NCBI GenBank assembly: GCA_002457675.1
Contig: NTKK01000009.1
Location: forward strand, 1 to 64,000
DNA: 64,000 nucleotides
Source of the DNA: Bacteroidetes bacterium MED-G17
GTDB lineage: Bacteria > Bacteroidota > Bacteroidia > NS11-12g > UBA9320
Reading direction: 5' to 3'
Shown: positions 31,739-43,683 of the stretch, piece after piece
Position numbering within the stretch: the stretch's first letter is position 1
Layout of the letters: each line of letters starts with the position of its first letter
Program-made: the position numbers and the translations under genes
The notes under the pieces: generated by a model
Database searches by the model: none
Told to the model about the DNA's origin: nothing
What the model saw: the letters and a program-made list of their open reading frames with translations, nothing else

Positions 31739-31760
31739 CAAACCTTTTTAGAAAACGTAT

Positions 31761-32141
31761 ATGCCAACGATTCAGCAACTTGTAAGAAAAGGAAGATTTA
31801 CACAAAAATCTAAGAGTAAATCTCGGGCACTGGACGCTTGTCCTCAAAGGAGGGGAGTGTGTACTCGAGTTTACACGACTACGCCAAAAAAGCCAAATTC
31901 AGCCATGCGAAAAGTCGCAAGAGTGAGATTAACTAATGGGAACGAAGTAAATGCATACATTGGAGGTGAAGGACACAACCTTCAAGAACATTCAATTGTT
32001 CTCGTTCGTGGTGGAAGAGTAAAAGATTTGCCAGGTGTAAGATATCATATTGTGCGGGGCGCTTTAGATACCGCGGGTGTTGAAGGAAGAACACAAAGAC
32101 GATCTAAATACGGAACCAAACGACCAAAAGGAAAAAAATAA
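31761..32141 (+). CDS. rpsL: 30S ribosomal protein S12
   Basis: [12 protein letters not shown]...[30 protein letters not shown]. Confidence 0.99.
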   Translation: MPTIQQLVRKGRFTQKSKSKSRALDACPQRRGVCTRVYTTTPKKPNSAMRKVARVRLTNGNEVNAYIGGEGHNLQEHSIVLVRGGRVKDLPGVRYHIVRGALDTAGVEGRTQRRSKYGTKRPKGKK

Positions 32142-32147
32142 TAGACA

Positions 32148-32621
32148 ATGAGAAAAAGCAAAGCCAGAAAAAGAGTTGTTCTGCCAGATCCAAAATTCAA
32201 TGATATTTTGGTTGCTACATTTATAAATAACCTGATGTGGGATGGGAAGAAACAAACAGCACAACGAATTTTTTACGATGCGATTGACATTATAGAAAAA
32301 AAGCATGATGGTGAGGGAAGTGGCTTAGACATTTTCAAATCAGCTCTAGACAATATCATGCCGAGCGTAATGGTAAAATCTAGAAGAGTGGGCGGTGCAA
32401 CTTTTCAGATCCCAATGGAGGTTAAATCAAACCAAAAAATAGCTTTTGGAATGAAATGGCTTATCAAATTTTCGAGAAACAGAAATGACAAGTCAATGGC
32501 AGAAAAATTAAGCTCAGAAATACTTGCAGCGTCCAAAGGGGAAGGCGCAGCGGTTAAGAAGAAAGAAGATACCCACAAAATGGCCGAGGCAAATAAAGCA
32601 TTCTCACACTTCAGAGTATAA
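32148..32621 (+). CDS. rpsG: 30S ribosomal protein S7
   Basis: S7 pattern RKSKARKRVVLPDPKFND...VGGATFQIPMEVK. Confidence 0.99.
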   Translation: MRKSKARKRVVLPDPKFNDILVATFINNLMWDGKKQTAQRIFYDAIDIIEKKHDGEGSGLDIFKSALDNIMPSVMVKSRRVGGATFQIPMEVKSNQKIAFGMKWLIKFSRNRNDKSMAEKLSSEILAASKGEGAAVKKKEDTHKMAEANKAFSHFRV

Positions 32622-32630
32622 TCACCACAA

Positions 32631-34721
32631 ATGGCAAGAAATCTAAAATTTACACGAAACATTGGTATAGCTGCCCACATTGATGCTGGAAAGACAACCA
32701 CTACTGAACGTATTCTTTATTATGCAGGGGTATCTCACAAAATTGGTGAAGTTCATGATGGCGCTGCGACAATGGATTGGATGGAGCAAGAGCAAGAAAG
32801 GGGAATCACTATTACATCTGCCGCCACAACAGTTTTTTGGCCACACAGGGGAGATAAATATCAAATCAATATTATAGATACTCCAGGTCACGTTGATTTT
32901 ACCGTAGAAGTAAATAGATCACTCCGCGTACTAGATGGGCTCGTTTTCCTATTTAGCGCCGTTGATGGAGTAGAACCACAATCCGAAACCAACTGGCGAC
33001 TAGCAGACAACTATAAAGTTCCAAGAATCGCTTTTGTTAATAAAATGGATAGACAGGGTGCAGATTTTCTTAATGTTTGTAATCAAGTAAAAGAAATGTT
33101 GGGCAGCAACGCGGTCCCCTTGCAACTTCCCATAGGTGCAGAAGATAATTTTAAAGGGGTTGTGGATCTCATAAATAATAGGGCAATCCAATGGAATGAG
33201 GAAGATCAAGGTATGACATTTACCGAAATACCAATACCTGAAGACATGCTAGATGATGTTGCAAAGTACAGAGAGATTTTACTCGAATCTGTCGCAGAAT
33301 ATGATGAGAACTTAATGGAGAAATTTTTTGATGATCCAGATTCGATAACAGAAGCAGAAATTTTAAATGCATTAAGACAAGCTTGTTTTGATGGTTCAAT
33401 AGTTCCAATGACCTGCGGCTCTGCTTTTAAAAATAAGGGTGTACAAACCATGTTGGATCACGTAATGGAACTACTTCCATCTCCAACAGATGTTGATGCG
33501 ATCATTGGTACAAATCCGGACTCAGAAAAAGAAGAACAAAGGAAACCATCTGCCGATGAGCCTTTCGCTGCTTTGGCATTCAAAATAGCCACTGATCCAT
33601 TTGTAGGACGGCTCGCTTTTGCTCGATCATATTCTGGTATCCTCAACGCGGGTTCTTATGTTTTCAATACTAGAACGAATAAAAAAGAAAGAATTTCTAG
33701 AATTTTTCAAATGCATGCCAACAAACAAAACCAAATACCTCAGTTACATGCTGGAGATATTGCAGCACTTGTTGGGTTCAAGGATATAAAGACGGGAGAT
33801 ACTTTGTGCGATGAGAAATCACCAATTGTCCTGGAGTCAATGAAATTCCCTGACCCAGTAATTGGTATTGCCATAGAGCCAAAAACACAGGGTGATGTTG
33901 ATAAATTGGGTATGGCCTTAGCAAAGCTTGCAGAAGAAGATCCAACATTTCAGGTAAGAACTGATGAAGAAACAGGACAAACAGTTATTTCCGGTATGGG
34001 AGAATTACACCTAGATATTATAATGGATAGACTTAAACGAGAGTTCAAAGTTGAAGCCAATCAGGGTGCACCCCAAGTATCTTATAAAGAATCGATAACT
34101 TCCGCTTTTACACACAGAGAGGTATACAAAAAACAATCTGGCGGTAGAGGTAAATTTGCCGATATACAATTCGAAATTATGCCTGCTGAAGAAGGTAAAG
34201 ATGGATTAGAATTTGTAAACCAAATCGTTGGTGGATCCATCCCCAAAGAATTTATTCCATCGGTTGAAAAGGGATTTAAGGAAGCCATGAAAAATGGTAT
34301 TCAAGCTGGTTATGCAGTAGAAGCGCTAAAAGTTAGACTTTTTGACGGTTCATTTCATGCTGTTGACTCTGACCAACTTTCCTTCGAAACAGCGGCAAAA
34401 ATGGGCTTTAGGCAAGCTGCCAAACTGGCAAAACCTGTGATTTTAGAACCAATTATGAAATTGGAAGTCTTGACGCCTGAAGAGAATATGGGTGATATCA
34501 TGGGTGATTTGAATAGAAGAAGAGGTCAAATGGAAGGTGTAGATGAAAGAGCAGGTTCTCAGGTAGTAAGAGCAAAAGTTCCGTTAAGTGAAATGTTCGG
34601 CTATGTGACCCAGCTTAGAACAATGTCTTCTGGAAGAGCGACTTCAACAATGGAGTTCTCAAATTATGATATTGTTCCTGGAGGTATTGCAAAAGAAATT
34701 TTAGAAAATAAAAACGCATAG
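32631..34721 (+). CDS. fusA: translation elongation factor G
   Basis: [24 protein letters not shown]...[21 protein letters not shown]; 696 aa. Confidence 0.99.
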   Translation: MARNLKFTRNIGIAAHIDAGKTTTTERILYYAGVSHKIGEVHDGAATMDWMEQEQERGITITSAATTVFWPHRGDKYQINIIDTPGHVDFTVEVNRSLRVLDGLVFLFSAVDGVEPQSETNWRLADNYKVPRIAFVNKMDRQGADFLNVCNQVKEMLGSNAVPLQLPIGAEDNFKGVVDLINNRAIQWNEEDQGMTFTEIPIPEDMLDDVAKYREILLESVAEYDENLMEKFFDDPDSITEAEILNALRQACFDGSIVPMTCGSAFKNKGVQTMLDHVMELLPSPTDVDAIIGTNPDSEKEEQRKPSADEPFAALAFKIATDPFVGRLAFARSYSGILNAGSYVFNTRTNKKERISRIFQMHANKQNQIPQLHAGDIAALVGFKDIKTGDTLCDEKSPIVLESMKFPDPVIGIAIEPKTQGDVDKLGMALAKLAEEDPTFQVRTDEETGQTVISGMGELHLDIIMDRLKREFKVEANQGAPQVSYKESITSAFTHREVYKKQSGGRGKFADIQFEIMPAEEGKDGLEFVNQIVGGSIPKEFIPSVEKGFKEAMKNGIQAGYAVEALKVRLFDGSFHAVDSDQLSFETAAKMGFRQAAKLAKPVILEPIMKLEVLTPEENMGDIMGDLNRRRGQMEGVDERAGSQVVRAKVPLSEMFGYVTQLRTMSSGRATSTMEFSNYDIVPGGIAKEILENKNA

Positions 34722-34723
34722 CG

Positions 34724-35032
34724 ATGTTGAACCAAAAAATTAGAATCAAGTTAAGATCCTACGACCACAATCTTATAGATAAATCGGCCGAGAAAATTGT
34801 AAAGTCTGTGAAAGCTACTGGTGCAGTAGTTAATGGACCTATCCCTTTGCCAACTAAAAAGCAAATCTTTACTGTCTTAAGGTCTCCTCACGTGAATAAG
34901 AAATCACGGGATCAATTTCAGTACGCTACTTATAAAAGATTGCTAGATATATATAGTTCAACCTCGAAAACAGTTGACGCTTTGATGAAATTGGAACTGC
35001 CAAGCGGCGTTGATGTTGAAATAAAAGTATAA
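34724..35032 (+). CDS. rpsJ: 30S ribosomal protein S10
   Basis: [22 protein letters not shown]...[28 protein letters not shown]. Confidence 0.99.
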   Translation: MLNQKIRIKLRSYDHNLIDKSAEKIVKSVKATGAVVNGPIPLPTKKQIFTVLRSPHVNKKSRDQFQYATYKRLLDIYSSTSKTVDALMKLELPSGVDVEIKV

Positions 35033-35045
35033 CAAAAAAATTATA

Positions 35046-35660
35046 GTGAGACTAATCGGAAAAAAAATAGGAATGACGAGTATTTTCACCCAAGAGGGAA
35101 AAAATATTCCATGCACTGTGATTAAGGCAGAGCCAAACGTTGTTACCCAAATAAAAACTATAGAAAATGATGGCTATAACGCTATACAAGTCGCTGCTAT
35201 AGAAAAGAGAGAAAAGTCAACAAACAAACCTCAAAAAGGTCTATTTAACAAGGTAGGAACAACACCAAAACAAAAACTTATTGAAATGAAAAATATTGGT
35301 GCTGAATACAAAACGGGTGACAGTATCTCCATAAATGATTTCAATATTGGTGAATTTGTTGACGTTCAGGGAGTCTCCAAAGGTAAAGGCTTTCAAGGGG
35401 TTGTAAAACGACATGGATTTGCAGGCGTCGGTGGTCAAACTCACGGACAGCACAACCGTAACCGAGCGCCAGGGTCAATCGGTAATGCCTCTACACCCTC
35501 TAGGGTTTTTAAAGGTATGAAAATGGCTGGTAGAACTGGAGGTGTAAATCGAAAGCAACTAAACCTGGAGATTGTGAAAATCGTTCCTGAAGACAATTTA
35601 CTTGTTATTAAGGGTGCAGTCCCTGGACACAAAGGAGGAATTGTAATAGTTGAAAAATAA
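35046..35660 (+). CDS. rplC: 50S ribosomal protein L3
   Basis: GTG start; [22 protein letters not shown]...[23 protein letters not shown]. Confidence 0.99.
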   Translation: MRLIGKKIGMTSIFTQEGKNIPCTVIKAEPNVVTQIKTIENDGYNAIQVAAIEKREKSTNKPQKGLFNKVGTTPKQKLIEMKNIGAEYKTGDSISINDFNIGEFVDVQGVSKGKGFQGVVKRHGFAGVGGQTHGQHNRNRAPGSIGNASTPSRVFKGMKMAGRTGGVNRKQLNLEIVKIVPEDNLLVIKGAVPGHKGGIVIVEK

Positions 35661-36286
35661 TGAAATTAGAAGTATACAACATAGAGGGAAAAGAAACAGG
35701 CAGACAGGTTGAGATTAAAAAGACTTTGTTTGGCAACAATCCAAATGATCATGCTATCTACCTTGAAGTCAAACACTTTATGGCCAATCAAAGGCAAGGT
35801 AATCACAAAACAAAGAACAAGTGGGAAATAACTGCCTCTACCAAAAAAATTAAAAAACAAAAAGGTACAGGAACTGCCCGTGCGGGAAGTGTAAAATCAG
35901 GTGTAATGAGAGGTGGAGGAAGGTTTCATGGTCCTGAACCGCGGTCATACAGCATCAAGCTCAACAAGAAGGTAAGAAGCGCTGCTAAAAAATCAGCACT
36001 TTTACACAAGTTTAGTAACAAAGAAGTCAAAGTAATTGAAGAGATAAGCTTTGATAAGCCTAGTACAAAAGATTATCAAAACATAATAAACGCATTGGAT
36101 GTAGCGCACGAAAGAACCCTCCTAGTTACCAAAGATGGAGACCAGAATATTTATCTATCTTCTAGAAATCTTCCCTTCAGTGAAGTAAGTAACTTAGATC
36201 AACTTAATACCTACGAGCTATTAAAAGCTAAAAGTGTTGTATTTACTGAGGACGCGATTAATAACCTTGAAAATCTAATAAAATAA
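35660..36286 (+). CDS. rplD: 50S ribosomal protein L4
   Basis: KKQKGTGTARAGSVKSGVMRGGGRFHGPEPRSY. Confidence 0.99.
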   Translation: MKLEVYNIEGKETGRQVEIKKTLFGNNPNDHAIYLEVKHFMANQRQGNHKTKNKWEITASTKKIKKQKGTGTARAGSVKSGVMRGGGRFHGPEPRSYSIKLNKKVRSAAKKSALLHKFSNKEVKVIEEISFDKPSTKDYQNIINALDVAHERTLLVTKDGDQNIYLSSRNLPFSEVSNLDQLNTYELLKAKSVVFTEDAINNLENLIK

Positions 36287-36576
36287 TGCAGATACTTATA
36301 AAGCCCATAATCACAGAAAAGAGTTCAAAACTTGGAGAAAGCTTGAACCAATACGGCTTTGTCGTGAATAAAAAAGCATCAAAGGACGATATAAGAGAAG
36401 CGGTTGAAAAAATGTACGGAGTAAATGTACAGAAAGTAAATACCATGAATTATTTGGGTAAAAAAAGAATAAGATTTACCAAAAGTGGGGTAATGCAAGG
36501 AAAGAAAAGTGACTTTAAGAAAGCCATCGTTTCAATTCTTGATGGACAAACCATTGATTTCTACGAAAGTGTATAA
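36286..36576 (+). CDS. rplW: 50S ribosomal protein L23
   Basis: LIKPIITEKSSKLGESLNQYGFVVNKKASKDDIREAVEKMYGVNV. Confidence 0.98.
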   Translation: MQILIKPIITEKSSKLGESLNQYGFVVNKKASKDDIREAVEKMYGVNVQKVNTMNYLGKKRIRFTKSGVMQGKKSDFKKAIVSILDGQTIDFYESV

Positions 36577-36584
36577 GAAAAGCC

Positions 36585-37406
36585 ATGCCTGTTAAAAAAT
36601 TACGACCAATAACACCCGGCCAAAGATTTAGAATGGCCAACACCTTTGAGGAAATAACTACGGATAAACCTGAAAAAAGTCTCCTGGCTCCAATCAAAAA
36701 GTCTGGTGGTAGAAACAATCAAGGCAGAATGACTATTCGCTACAGAGGTGGTGGACATAAAAGAAGATATCGAATTGTTGATTTTAAAAGAAGAAAAGAG
36801 GGAGCCGCACAAGTACTCTCGATAGAATATGACCCCAACAGATCAGCATTTATTTCCTTAATCCAATTTGAAGATGGAGAGAAAAAATACATGTTGGCGC
36901 CAAAAGGTATAGAAAAAGGCCAAAAAGTGCATATAGGAACTAATGTATCGCCCGATCTTGGGAACACGCTTCCACTCAAAAACATGCCATTAGGAACTGC
37001 GGTTCATAATATAGAAATGCAACCAGGACAAGGGGGTAGGATATGCCGCTCCGCTGGCACTAGCGCGCAACTCTTGGCAAAAGAAGGGAAGTATGCCGTC
37101 TTAAAAATGCCATCCGGAGAATCAAGAATGATTTTAGCAAATTGTTTAGCCACTGTTGGAGTAGTTTCTAACCAAGATCATTCTCTTGTTAGGTTAGGAA
37201 AGGCTGGAAGAAACAGATGGTTGGGTAGACGACCTAGGACGCGTCCTGCAGCTATGAACCCTGTTGATCACCCTCAAGGTGGTGGAGAAGGAAGATCAAA
37301 AGGGGGGCAAGCCAAAACCAGAAAAGGAATTCCTTCAAAGGGTTTGAAGACAAGAAATAAAAATAAAAAGTCCAATCGATTAATCTTAGAAAGACGTAAA
37401 AAATAA
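36585..37406 (+). CDS. rplB: 50S ribosomal protein L2
   Basis: [32 protein letters not shown]...[17 protein letters not shown]. Confidence 0.99.
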   Translation: MPVKKLRPITPGQRFRMANTFEEITTDKPEKSLLAPIKKSGGRNNQGRMTIRYRGGGHKRRYRIVDFKRRKEGAAQVLSIEYDPNRSAFISLIQFEDGEKKYMLAPKGIEKGQKVHIGTNVSPDLGNTLPLKNMPLGTAVHNIEMQPGQGGRICRSAGTSAQLLAKEGKYAVLKMPSGESRMILANCLATVGVVSNQDHSLVRLGKAGRNRWLGRRPRTRPAAMNPVDHPQGGGEGRSKGGQAKTRKGIPSKGLKTRNKNKKSNRLILERRKK

Positions 37407-37408
37407 GT

Positions 37409-37666
37409 ATGCCAAGATCACTAAAAAAAGGGCCCTTTGTTCATCATAAACTCCTAAAAAAGGTGGACAAAATGAAAGAGGAAAATAAAAAGTCAGTCAT
37501 CAAAACTTGGTCAAGAGCCAGTATGATTACACCAGACTTTGTTGGTTTAACTTTTGCTGTGCACAACGGCAACAAATTTATTCCAGTCTTTATAACTGAA
37601 AATATGGTAGGTCACAAGCTTGGAGAATTTGCACCTACAAGAACTTTTAAAGGACATCAGAAATAA
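37409..37666 (+). CDS. rpsS: 30S ribosomal protein S19
   Basis: [19 protein letters not shown]...[16 protein letters not shown]. Confidence 0.99.
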   Translation: MPRSLKKGPFVHHKLLKKVDKMKEENKKSVIKTWSRASMITPDFVGLTFAVHNGNKFIPVFITENMVGHKLGEFAPTRTFKGHQK

Positions 37667-38067
37667 TGAAAGCCATAGCAAGACTAAATAATTGCCCCCT
37701 AACACCCAGAAAAATGAGGTTGGTTGTTGATCAGATAAGGGGCCAAAAAGTTGAAGATGCTCTCAACACATTAAAGTTCAACAATAAAAAAGCTTACGCT
37801 GAATATGTAGAAAAATTGCTTTTATCTGCAGTGGCAAACTGGGAGCAAAAAAATGATGTCCGGGTGGATGAAGAAACCCAATTAGCAGTTATTGAAGTTT
37901 ATGTAAATCAAGGCAGAATGCTAAAAAGGTTAAGACCAGCTCCACAAGGAAGAGCGCACCGAATAAGAAAAAGGTCAAACCATATCACCTTAGTGGTTGA
38001 TAGCCTTTCAGGTGCAGGAATAACTGAAGAAAAAGAAAGCAAAGAAGAACAAGAAATAGAAGCATAA
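37666..38067 (+). CDS. rplV: 50S ribosomal protein L22
   Basis: [30 protein letters not shown]...[24 protein letters not shown]; acidic C-tail. Confidence 0.98.
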   Translation: MKAIARLNNCPLTPRKMRLVVDQIRGQKVEDALNTLKFNNKKAYAEYVEKLLLSAVANWEQKNDVRVDEETQLAVIEVYVNQGRMLKRLRPAPQGRAHRIRKRSNHITLVVDSLSGAGITEEKESKEEQEIEA

Positions 38068-38068
38068 A

Positions 38069-38770
38069 ATGGGACAAAAAACTAATCCAATAGGTATAAG
38101 ACTTGGTATAATTCGTGGTTGGGAGTCTAGCTGGTATGGGGGAAAAGACTTTCCAAATAAAATAGCTGAAGACGATAAGATCCGAAAATATATATATACC
38201 AAAATTCCACGGGCAGGTATCTCTAAAGTGGTTATCGAGCGGACAATAAAAAGAGTGATAATTACAGTACATACATCGCGTCCCGGTATTGTGATCGGTA
38301 AGGGTGGTTCAGAAGTTGATAAAATTAAAGAAGAACTAAAAAGGATTACGAAGAAAGATATCCAAATAAATATCTATGAGATTAAAAGACCTGAGCTAGA
38401 TGCGAAGCTCGTAGCTGATAATATTGCCCAACAAATTGAAGGCAGAATAAATTTTAAACGTGCCATCAAAATGTCTATCCAGTCTACTATGAGAATGGGT
38501 GCGGGAGGAATTAAGGTATCTGTTGCCGGACGTTTGAATGGTGCAGAAATGGCACGATCCCAAATGTACAAAGAGGGGAGAATTCCGCTACACACTTTTC
38601 GGGCAGATGTTGATTATGCCCTTTCGGAAGCGAATACAATTTACGGAAAGATAGGCGTGAAAGTTTGGATCTTTAAATCAGAAGTTTTTGGAAAAAGAGA
38701 ATTAAGCCTTAATACTGGATTGAAAAATAAATCCAAAAGAGGCGGCATGCAAAAAAGGAGAAGAAATTAA
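38069..38770 (+). CDS. rpsC: 30S ribosomal protein S3
   Basis: [27 protein letters not shown] domain [16 protein letters not shown]. Confidence 0.99.
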   Translation: MGQKTNPIGIRLGIIRGWESSWYGGKDFPNKIAEDDKIRKYIYTKIPRAGISKVVIERTIKRVIITVHTSRPGIVIGKGGSEVDKIKEELKRITKKDIQINIYEIKRPELDAKLVADNIAQQIEGRINFKRAIKMSIQSTMRMGAGGIKVSVAGRLNGAEMARSQMYKEGRIPLHTFRADVDYALSEANTIYGKIGVKVWIFKSEVFGKRELSLNTGLKNKSKRGGMQKRRRN

Positions 38771-38783
38771 ATAAAGAAAATTT

Positions 38784-39203
38784 ATGCTATCACCCAAAAG
38801 AGTAAAATATAGAAAACGTCAGAAAGGTAGAGTAAAAGGTCTAGCGGGTAGAGGACACCGCCTAAGCTTTGGTGATTTTGGCCTAAAATCCATGGAGCCA
38901 GCTTGGATTAATTCTCGACAGATTGAAGCAGCTCGTATCGCACTCAACCGGTATATGAAAAGAGAAGGAAAAGTTTGGATTAGAATCTTTCCTGATAAAC
39001 CCGTAACCAAAAAACCTGCAGAAGTTAGAATGGGTAAAGGTAAAGGTTCTCCCGAATATTGGGTGGCAGTTGTAAAACCAGGAACCATTCTTTTTGAAGT
39101 AGAGGGCGTTCCAGCAGAAGTAGCGAAAGAAGCCATGCGTCTTGCTGCACAAAAATTACCCATAATAACCAAGTTTGTCACGCACCCTGAATATCAAGAA
39201 TAA
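38784..39203 (+). CDS. rplP: 50S ribosomal protein L16
   Basis: [42 protein letters not shown]. Confidence 0.99.
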   Translation: MLSPKRVKYRKRQKGRVKGLAGRGHRLSFGDFGLKSMEPAWINSRQIEAARIALNRYMKREGKVWIRIFPDKPVTKKPAEVRMGKGKGSPEYWVAVVKPGTILFEVEGVPAEVAKEAMRLAAQKLPIITKFVTHPEYQE

Positions 39204-39206
39204 AAA

Positions 39207-39425
39207 ATGGACTATAAGGAAATAAAAGAGCTTACAGAAAAGGAACTTCATTCTGGTTTACGTGAAGAGCGCGAAATATTGTTGAAATTAAAATTCAACC
39301 ATGCCGTTTCGCCTATTGAAAATCCTAAAAAAATAAGTGAAGCAAAAAAAACAATCGCTAAATATCTTACTGAAATTAGCGCAAGAAGAAAGAAAGCCAA
39401 CCAAAGTAAAGAACATAAAGCGTAA
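39207..39425 (+). CDS. rpmC: 50S ribosomal protein L29
   Basis: [38 protein letters not shown]; 72 aa. Confidence 0.97.
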   Translation: MDYKEIKELTEKELHSGLREEREILLKLKFNHAVSPIENPKKISEAKKTIAKYLTEISARRKKANQSKEHKA

Positions 39426-39679
39426 TGGAAAGAAGTTTTAGAAAAGAGATAGTAGGTGTTGTAACCAGTAGTTCAATGGACAAGACCGTCACGGTTTCTG
39501 TCGAAAGAAAGTATAGACACCCGAAGTATGGAAAGTTTGTTAAACAAACCAAAAAATTTGCTGCGCATGACGAAAAAAATGAATGCGGTATAAACGATAT
39601 TGTTAAAATTATGGAAACAAGACCGCTCAGCAAAAATAAATGCTGGAGATTAGTAGAAATAGTAGAAAAAGCCAAATAA
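39425..39679 (+). CDS. rpsQ: 30S ribosomal protein S17
   Basis: [44 protein letters not shown]. Confidence 0.98.
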   Translation: MERSFRKEIVGVVTSSSMDKTVTVSVERKYRHPKYGKFVKQTKKFAAHDEKNECGINDIVKIMETRPLSKNKCWRLVEIVEKAK

Positions 39680-39680
39680 T

Positions 39681-40049
39681 ATGGTACAACAAGAATCAAG
39701 ACTAAAAGTAGCAGACAACAGCGGGGCAAAAGAAGTTCTTTGCATTCGTGTTTTGGGTGGCACAGGTAGAAGGTATGCCTCACTGGGAGACAAGATAGTT
39801 GTTACTGTCAAGGAAGCTACCCCTTCAGGAAATGTAAAAAAAGGAACAGTATCAACTGCTGTTGTTGTCCGAACAAAGAAAGAAGTTAGACGTGCAGACG
39901 GATCTTACATTAGATTCGACGATAATTCGTGCGTGCTGCTCAACGCGCAAAGTGAACCGACTGGAACAAGAATTTTCGGCCCAGTTGCAAGAGAATTGCG
40001 TGACAATAAATTTATGAAAATTGTTTCACTAGCTCCAGAAGTAATATAA
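39681..40049 (+). CDS. rplN: 50S ribosomal protein L14
   Basis: [27 protein letters not shown]. Confidence 0.99.
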   Translation: MVQQESRLKVADNSGAKEVLCIRVLGGTGRRYASLGDKIVVTVKEATPSGNVKKGTVSTAVVVRTKKEVRRADGSYIRFDDNSCVLLNAQSEPTGTRIFGPVARELRDNKFMKIVSLAPEVI

Positions 40050-40050
40050 A

Positions 40051-40362
40051 ATGAAACTAAAAATTAAAAAAGGAGATACGGTAAAAGTACTTTCGGGCGA
40101 TGACAAAAACGCCACTGGAAAAGTACTAAGGGTAATGGCATCCAAAAATACAGCCATTGTTGAAGGTGTAAACCTTGTTACCAAACATAAAAAGCCAGAT
40201 GCAGAAAATCCTGATGGCTCCATTGCCAAAATGGAGGCACCAATAAGAATAAGTAAATTACAATTGGTAATCGATGGAGAACCTACTAGAATTGGAAGGA
40301 AATTGGACGAAAACGGAAAAATTAAACGATACGCCAAAAAAACTGGAGAAATTATAGATTAA
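40051..40362 (+). CDS. rplX: 50S ribosomal protein L24
   Basis: [46 protein letters not shown]. Confidence 0.98.
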   Translation: MKLKIKKGDTVKVLSGDDKNATGKVLRVMASKNTAIVEGVNLVTKHKKPDAENPDGSIAKMEAPIRISKLQLVIDGEPTRIGRKLDENGKIKRYAKKTGEIID

Positions 40363-40368
40363 AAGCAA

Positions 40369-40923
40369 ATGATATCACCTAGACTTAAGGAAAAATATAG
40401 CAGTGAAATTGTAAATAGCCTGAAACAAAAGGGTAATTACAATAACATTATGCAAATTCCCAAACTACAAAAAATTTGTCTTAATCAGGGAATAGGCAAA
40501 GCAGTCTCAGATAAAAAAATGGTCGACACAGCAGTTGAAGAAATGTCACTTATTGCAGGCCAAAAAGCAGTACCAACATATTCCAAAAAGGACGTATCGA
40601 ATTTCAAATTAAGAAAAAACATGCCCATCGGGTGTAAAGTAACTCTGCGAGGAGATAAAATGTGGGAATTTCTCGATCGTCTAATCTCAGTGGCACTTCC
40701 ACGGGTCAGAGATTTTCAAGGAATAAGTGATAAGGGTTTCGATGGTAGAGGTAACTTTACGATGGGGATAATTGAACAAATTATTTTCCCTGAAATTAAT
40801 ATAGATAAAACAAAAAACATTCATGGCATGGATATCACGTTTGTGACAAATGCGAATTCAGATGTAGAATGTTACAACTTATTGAAAGAACTAGGAATAC
40901 CATTTAAAAACCAAAATAAATAA
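40369..40923 (+). CDS. rplE: 50S ribosomal protein L5
   Basis: [21 protein letters not shown]...[27 protein letters not shown]. Confidence 0.99.
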   Translation: MISPRLKEKYSSEIVNSLKQKGNYNNIMQIPKLQKICLNQGIGKAVSDKKMVDTAVEEMSLIAGQKAVPTYSKKDVSNFKLRKNMPIGCKVTLRGDKMWEFLDRLISVALPRVRDFQGISDKGFDGRGNFTMGIIEQIIFPEINIDKTKNIHGMDITFVTNANSDVECYNLLKELGIPFKNQNK

Positions 40924-40924
40924 C

Positions 40925-41194
40925 ATGGCAAAAGAATCAATGAAAGCTAGGCAGCGCAAAAGAGAGAAAATGGTTGCCAAATATGCAGATAAAAGAACCA
41001 AACTCAAAGCAGAAGGAGATTATGAGGCACTTCAAAAATTGCCTAGAAATGCTTCTCCCGTAAGACTTAGAAATCGTTGTAGCTACACCGGAAGACCACG
41101 AGGTTACATCAGAAAATTTGGTTTGAGTAGAAATGCCTTCAGAAAATTAGCAGGCGAAGGAATGATCCCAGGAGTAACTAAAGCAAGCTGGTAA
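40925..41194 (+). CDS. rpsN: 30S ribosomal protein S14
   Basis: [17 protein letters not shown]...[28 protein letters not shown]; long, zinc-free form. Confidence 0.98.
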   Translation: MAKESMKARQRKREKMVAKYADKRTKLKAEGDYEALQKLPRNASPVRLRNRCSYTGRPRGYIRKFGLSRNAFRKLAGEGMIPGVTKASW

Positions 41195-41197
41195 ATT

Positions 41198-41596
41198 ATG
41201 CAGTCAGATCCAATAGCAGATTATTTAACACAAATTAGAAATGCCATTAAGGCAAATCATAAAGTTGTTGAAATACCAGCCTCTGGTATCAAAAAATCTA
41301 TCACAAAAGTATTACTTGAAAAAGGTTATATCTTGAACTATCTTTTCACAGAAGATGGTCCGCAGGGAACGATAAAGATTGCGCTTAAGTACCACCCAAC
41401 CACCAAATTGCCGGCGATAAGAGAACTCAAAAGATATAGTAAGCCAGGTTTACGAAAATATAGTAACGCACAAGCTATACCACGTGTAATCAATGGGCTT
41501 GGAATAGCAATCGTATCAACATCTCGAGGTGTAATGACCGATAAAGAAGCAAGGAGAGATAATATAGGAGGAGAAATAATTTGCTACGTATCTTAA
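41198..41596 (+). CDS. rpsH: 30S ribosomal protein S8
   Basis: [26 protein letters not shown]...[32 protein letters not shown]. Confidence 0.99.
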   Translation: MQSDPIADYLTQIRNAIKANHKVVEIPASGIKKSITKVLLEKGYILNYLFTEDGPQGTIKIALKYHPTTKLPAIRELKRYSKPGLRKYSNAQAIPRVINGLGIAIVSTSRGVMTDKEARRDNIGGEIICYVS

Positions 41597-41606
41597 ATTT
41601 AAAAGC

Positions 41607-42158
41607 ATGTCTAGAATAGGAAAAAATCCAGTTGAAATACCTGCAGGAGTAACGGTCCAAACAAATGGAAACCTCGTTCAAGTAAGGGGACCCAAAGGGG
41701 AATTAGAGCAAAAAATTCACCCTGATTTGGAATTGAATATTGAAGAAAAACAGTTGATACTTAATAGACCATCAGACTCAAAAGAGCATAAATCTGCTCA
41801 TGGGCTATATCGATCTCTTCTACGCAATATGATTGAGGGAGTAAGTAAAGGTTTTCAAATACAGCAAGAATTAGTGGGTGTTGGATATAAAGCGTCTAAC
41901 CAAGGGCAAATTTTAGAAATGAATCTTGGTTACTCGCATAACATCTTTTTACAGGTTCCCAAAGAAGTGAAAGTAACAACGGAAACAGTCAAAGGTAAAA
42001 ACCCAACGATCACACTTCAAAGTCATGATAAACAACTGATCGGTCAGGTAGCATCTAAAATAAGATCACTCAGAAAACCAGAGCCGTACAAAGGAAAAGG
42101 TGTAAAGTTCGTTGGAGAAGTACTTAGAAGAAAAGAAGGTAAAACCGCAGCAAAATAA
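41607..42158 (+). CDS. rplF: 50S ribosomal protein L6
   Basis: [18 protein letters not shown]...[28 protein letters not shown]. Confidence 0.99.
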   Translation: MSRIGKNPVEIPAGVTVQTNGNLVQVRGPKGELEQKIHPDLELNIEEKQLILNRPSDSKEHKSAHGLYRSLLRNMIEGVSKGFQIQQELVGVGYKASNQGQILEMNLGYSHNIFLQVPKEVKVTTETVKGKNPTITLQSHDKQLIGQVASKIRSLRKPEPYKGKGVKFVGEVLRRKEGKTAAK

Positions 42159-42163
42159 TTGGT

Positions 42164-42520
42164 ATGGGATTTAACAAAACAGCTAGAAGGGAAAAAATAA
42201 GGAAAAGGATTCGTAAAGGTTTGAAGGGAACAGCCCAAAAACCAAGACTTTCCGTATTTAGAAGCAACAAACAAATTTATGTTCAACTAATCGACGATGA
42301 ATCAGGCAAGACAATACTTGCAGCTTCAAGTAGGGAAGTGAATATCGCAGAAAACCAAGAAAATAAAATTCTTAAAGCTCAAAAAGTGGGTAAGCTAATC
42401 GCAGAAAGGGCTAAAGAGAATGGAATTAAAGAAGTCATTTTTGATAGAGGCGGTTATCTTTATCATGGTAGAGTAAAAAATTTGGCAGAAGCAGCGAGAG
42501 AAGAAGGTTTAAAATTTTAA
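42164..42520 (+). CDS. rplR: 50S ribosomal protein L18
   Basis: [31 protein letters not shown]...[26 protein letters not shown]. Confidence 0.99.
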   Translation: MGFNKTARREKIRKRIRKGLKGTAQKPRLSVFRSNKQIYVQLIDDESGKTILAASSREVNIAENQENKILKAQKVGKLIAERAKENGIKEVIFDRGGYLYHGRVKNLAEAAREEGLKF

Positions 42521-42524
42521 AATT

Positions 42525-43043
42525 ATGGCAACAGAAACACTCAAAAAAGTAAAGTCTTCAGACATTGAATTGAAAGAAACGGTTGTAGAAATTAACCGAG
42601 TAGCCAAAGTAACAAAAGGTGGTAGAACCTTTAGTTTCACAGCTATAGTTGTAGTTGGTAATGGAAATGGGGTTGTAGGTCATGGCCTAGGTAAAGCAAG
42701 TGAAGTCGTTGACGCAATTCAAAAGGGAATTGAAAACGCAAAGAAAAACTTGATAAAAGTTCCAGTAATAAACGGAACAATACCTCATCAGCAAGAAGGT
42801 AAATATAGTGGTGGTAGAATCTTTATCAAACCTGCCTCAAATGGTACGGGCGTAATCGCTGGAGGTGCTATGAGGGCTGTTTTAGAATCTGCTGGTGTAA
42901 ATGACGTATTAGCTAAATCAAAAGGAAGCTCCAATCCACACAATGTTGTAAAAGCTACCTTAGATGCACTAAGCAAATTAAGAGATCCATATACCATTGC
43001 ACAACAAAGAGGAGTTGAACTGAACAAAGTATTTAACGGATAA
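42525..43043 (+). CDS. rpsE: 30S ribosomal protein S5
   Basis: [41 protein letters not shown]. Confidence 0.99.
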   Translation: MATETLKKVKSSDIELKETVVEINRVAKVTKGGRTFSFTAIVVVGNGNGVVGHGLGKASEVVDAIQKGIENAKKNLIKVPVINGTIPHQQEGKYSGGRIFIKPASNGTGVIAGGAMRAVLESAGVNDVLAKSKGSSNPHNVVKATLDALSKLRDPYTIAQQRGVELNKVFNG

Positions 43044-43049
43044 ATTATC

Positions 43050-43229
43050 ATGGCTAAACTCAAAATCACAAAGGTGAAAAGCGTAATCAACCGCTCAGAA
43101 GATCAGAAAAGAACTATGACCGCCCTTGGATTGCATAAAATTAATCAATCCAAAGAAGTTGAGGACAGTCCTATGATAAAAGGAATGATTCGTAGGGTAG
43201 AACATTTATTAAAAATAGAAGAAATCTAA
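43050..43229 (+). CDS. rpmD: 50S ribosomal protein L30 (59 aa, below the ORF-track cutoff)
   Basis: Translated by hand: [59 protein letters not shown]; between rpsE and rplO. Confidence 0.97.
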   Translation: MAKLKITKVKSVINRSEDQKRTMTALGLHKINQSKEVEDSPMIKGMIRRVEHLLKIEEI

Positions 43230-43230
43230 T

Positions 43231-43680
43231 ATGAACTTACATAGTCTAAAACCTGCTGAAGGTTCAATAAGGAAACGAAAACGAATAGGAAGAGGTCAAG
43301 GGTCTGGTAGGGGTGGAACTTCTACTAGAGGACACAAAGGAGCCCAGTCTAGATCGGGTTATTCCAAAAAACTTGGATTTGAAGGAGGACAAATGCCTCT
43401 TCAAAGGAGAGTCCCTAAATTTGGGTTTAAAAACTTTAGAAGGAAAGAATATACAGGAATAAATCTTGAAAAGCTTCAAAGTTTAGCTGAAAAGTATAAG
43501 CTCAAAGAAATATCCCATTCCAAACTACACGAGTTAAATTTGGTTCAAAAATCTGAGAAAATCAAAATCTTAGGTAGAGGCGAACTCAAATCAAAACTCA
43601 CTGTCAAAGCACATGCTTTTTCTGCTAAAGCAATAGAAGCAATCGAATCTGCAGGTGGAAAAACAGAAACCATTTCATAG
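43231..43680 (+). CDS. rplO: 50S ribosomal protein L15
   Basis: RKRKRIGRGQGSGRGGTSTRGHKGAQSRSGYSKKLGFEGGQMPLQRRVPKFGF. Confidence 0.99.
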   Translation: MNLHSLKPAEGSIRKRKRIGRGQGSGRGGTSTRGHKGAQSRSGYSKKLGFEGGQMPLQRRVPKFGFKNFRRKEYTGINLEKLQSLAEKYKLKEISHSKLHELNLVQKSEKIKILGRGELKSKLTVKAHAFSAKAIEAIESAGGKTETIS

Positions 43681-43683
43681 ACG

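Noticed and set aside
39376-39783. 135-aa minus-strand ORF over rpsQ/rplN
   Set aside because: Antisense to ribosomal protein genes; Leu/Phe-rich artefact.
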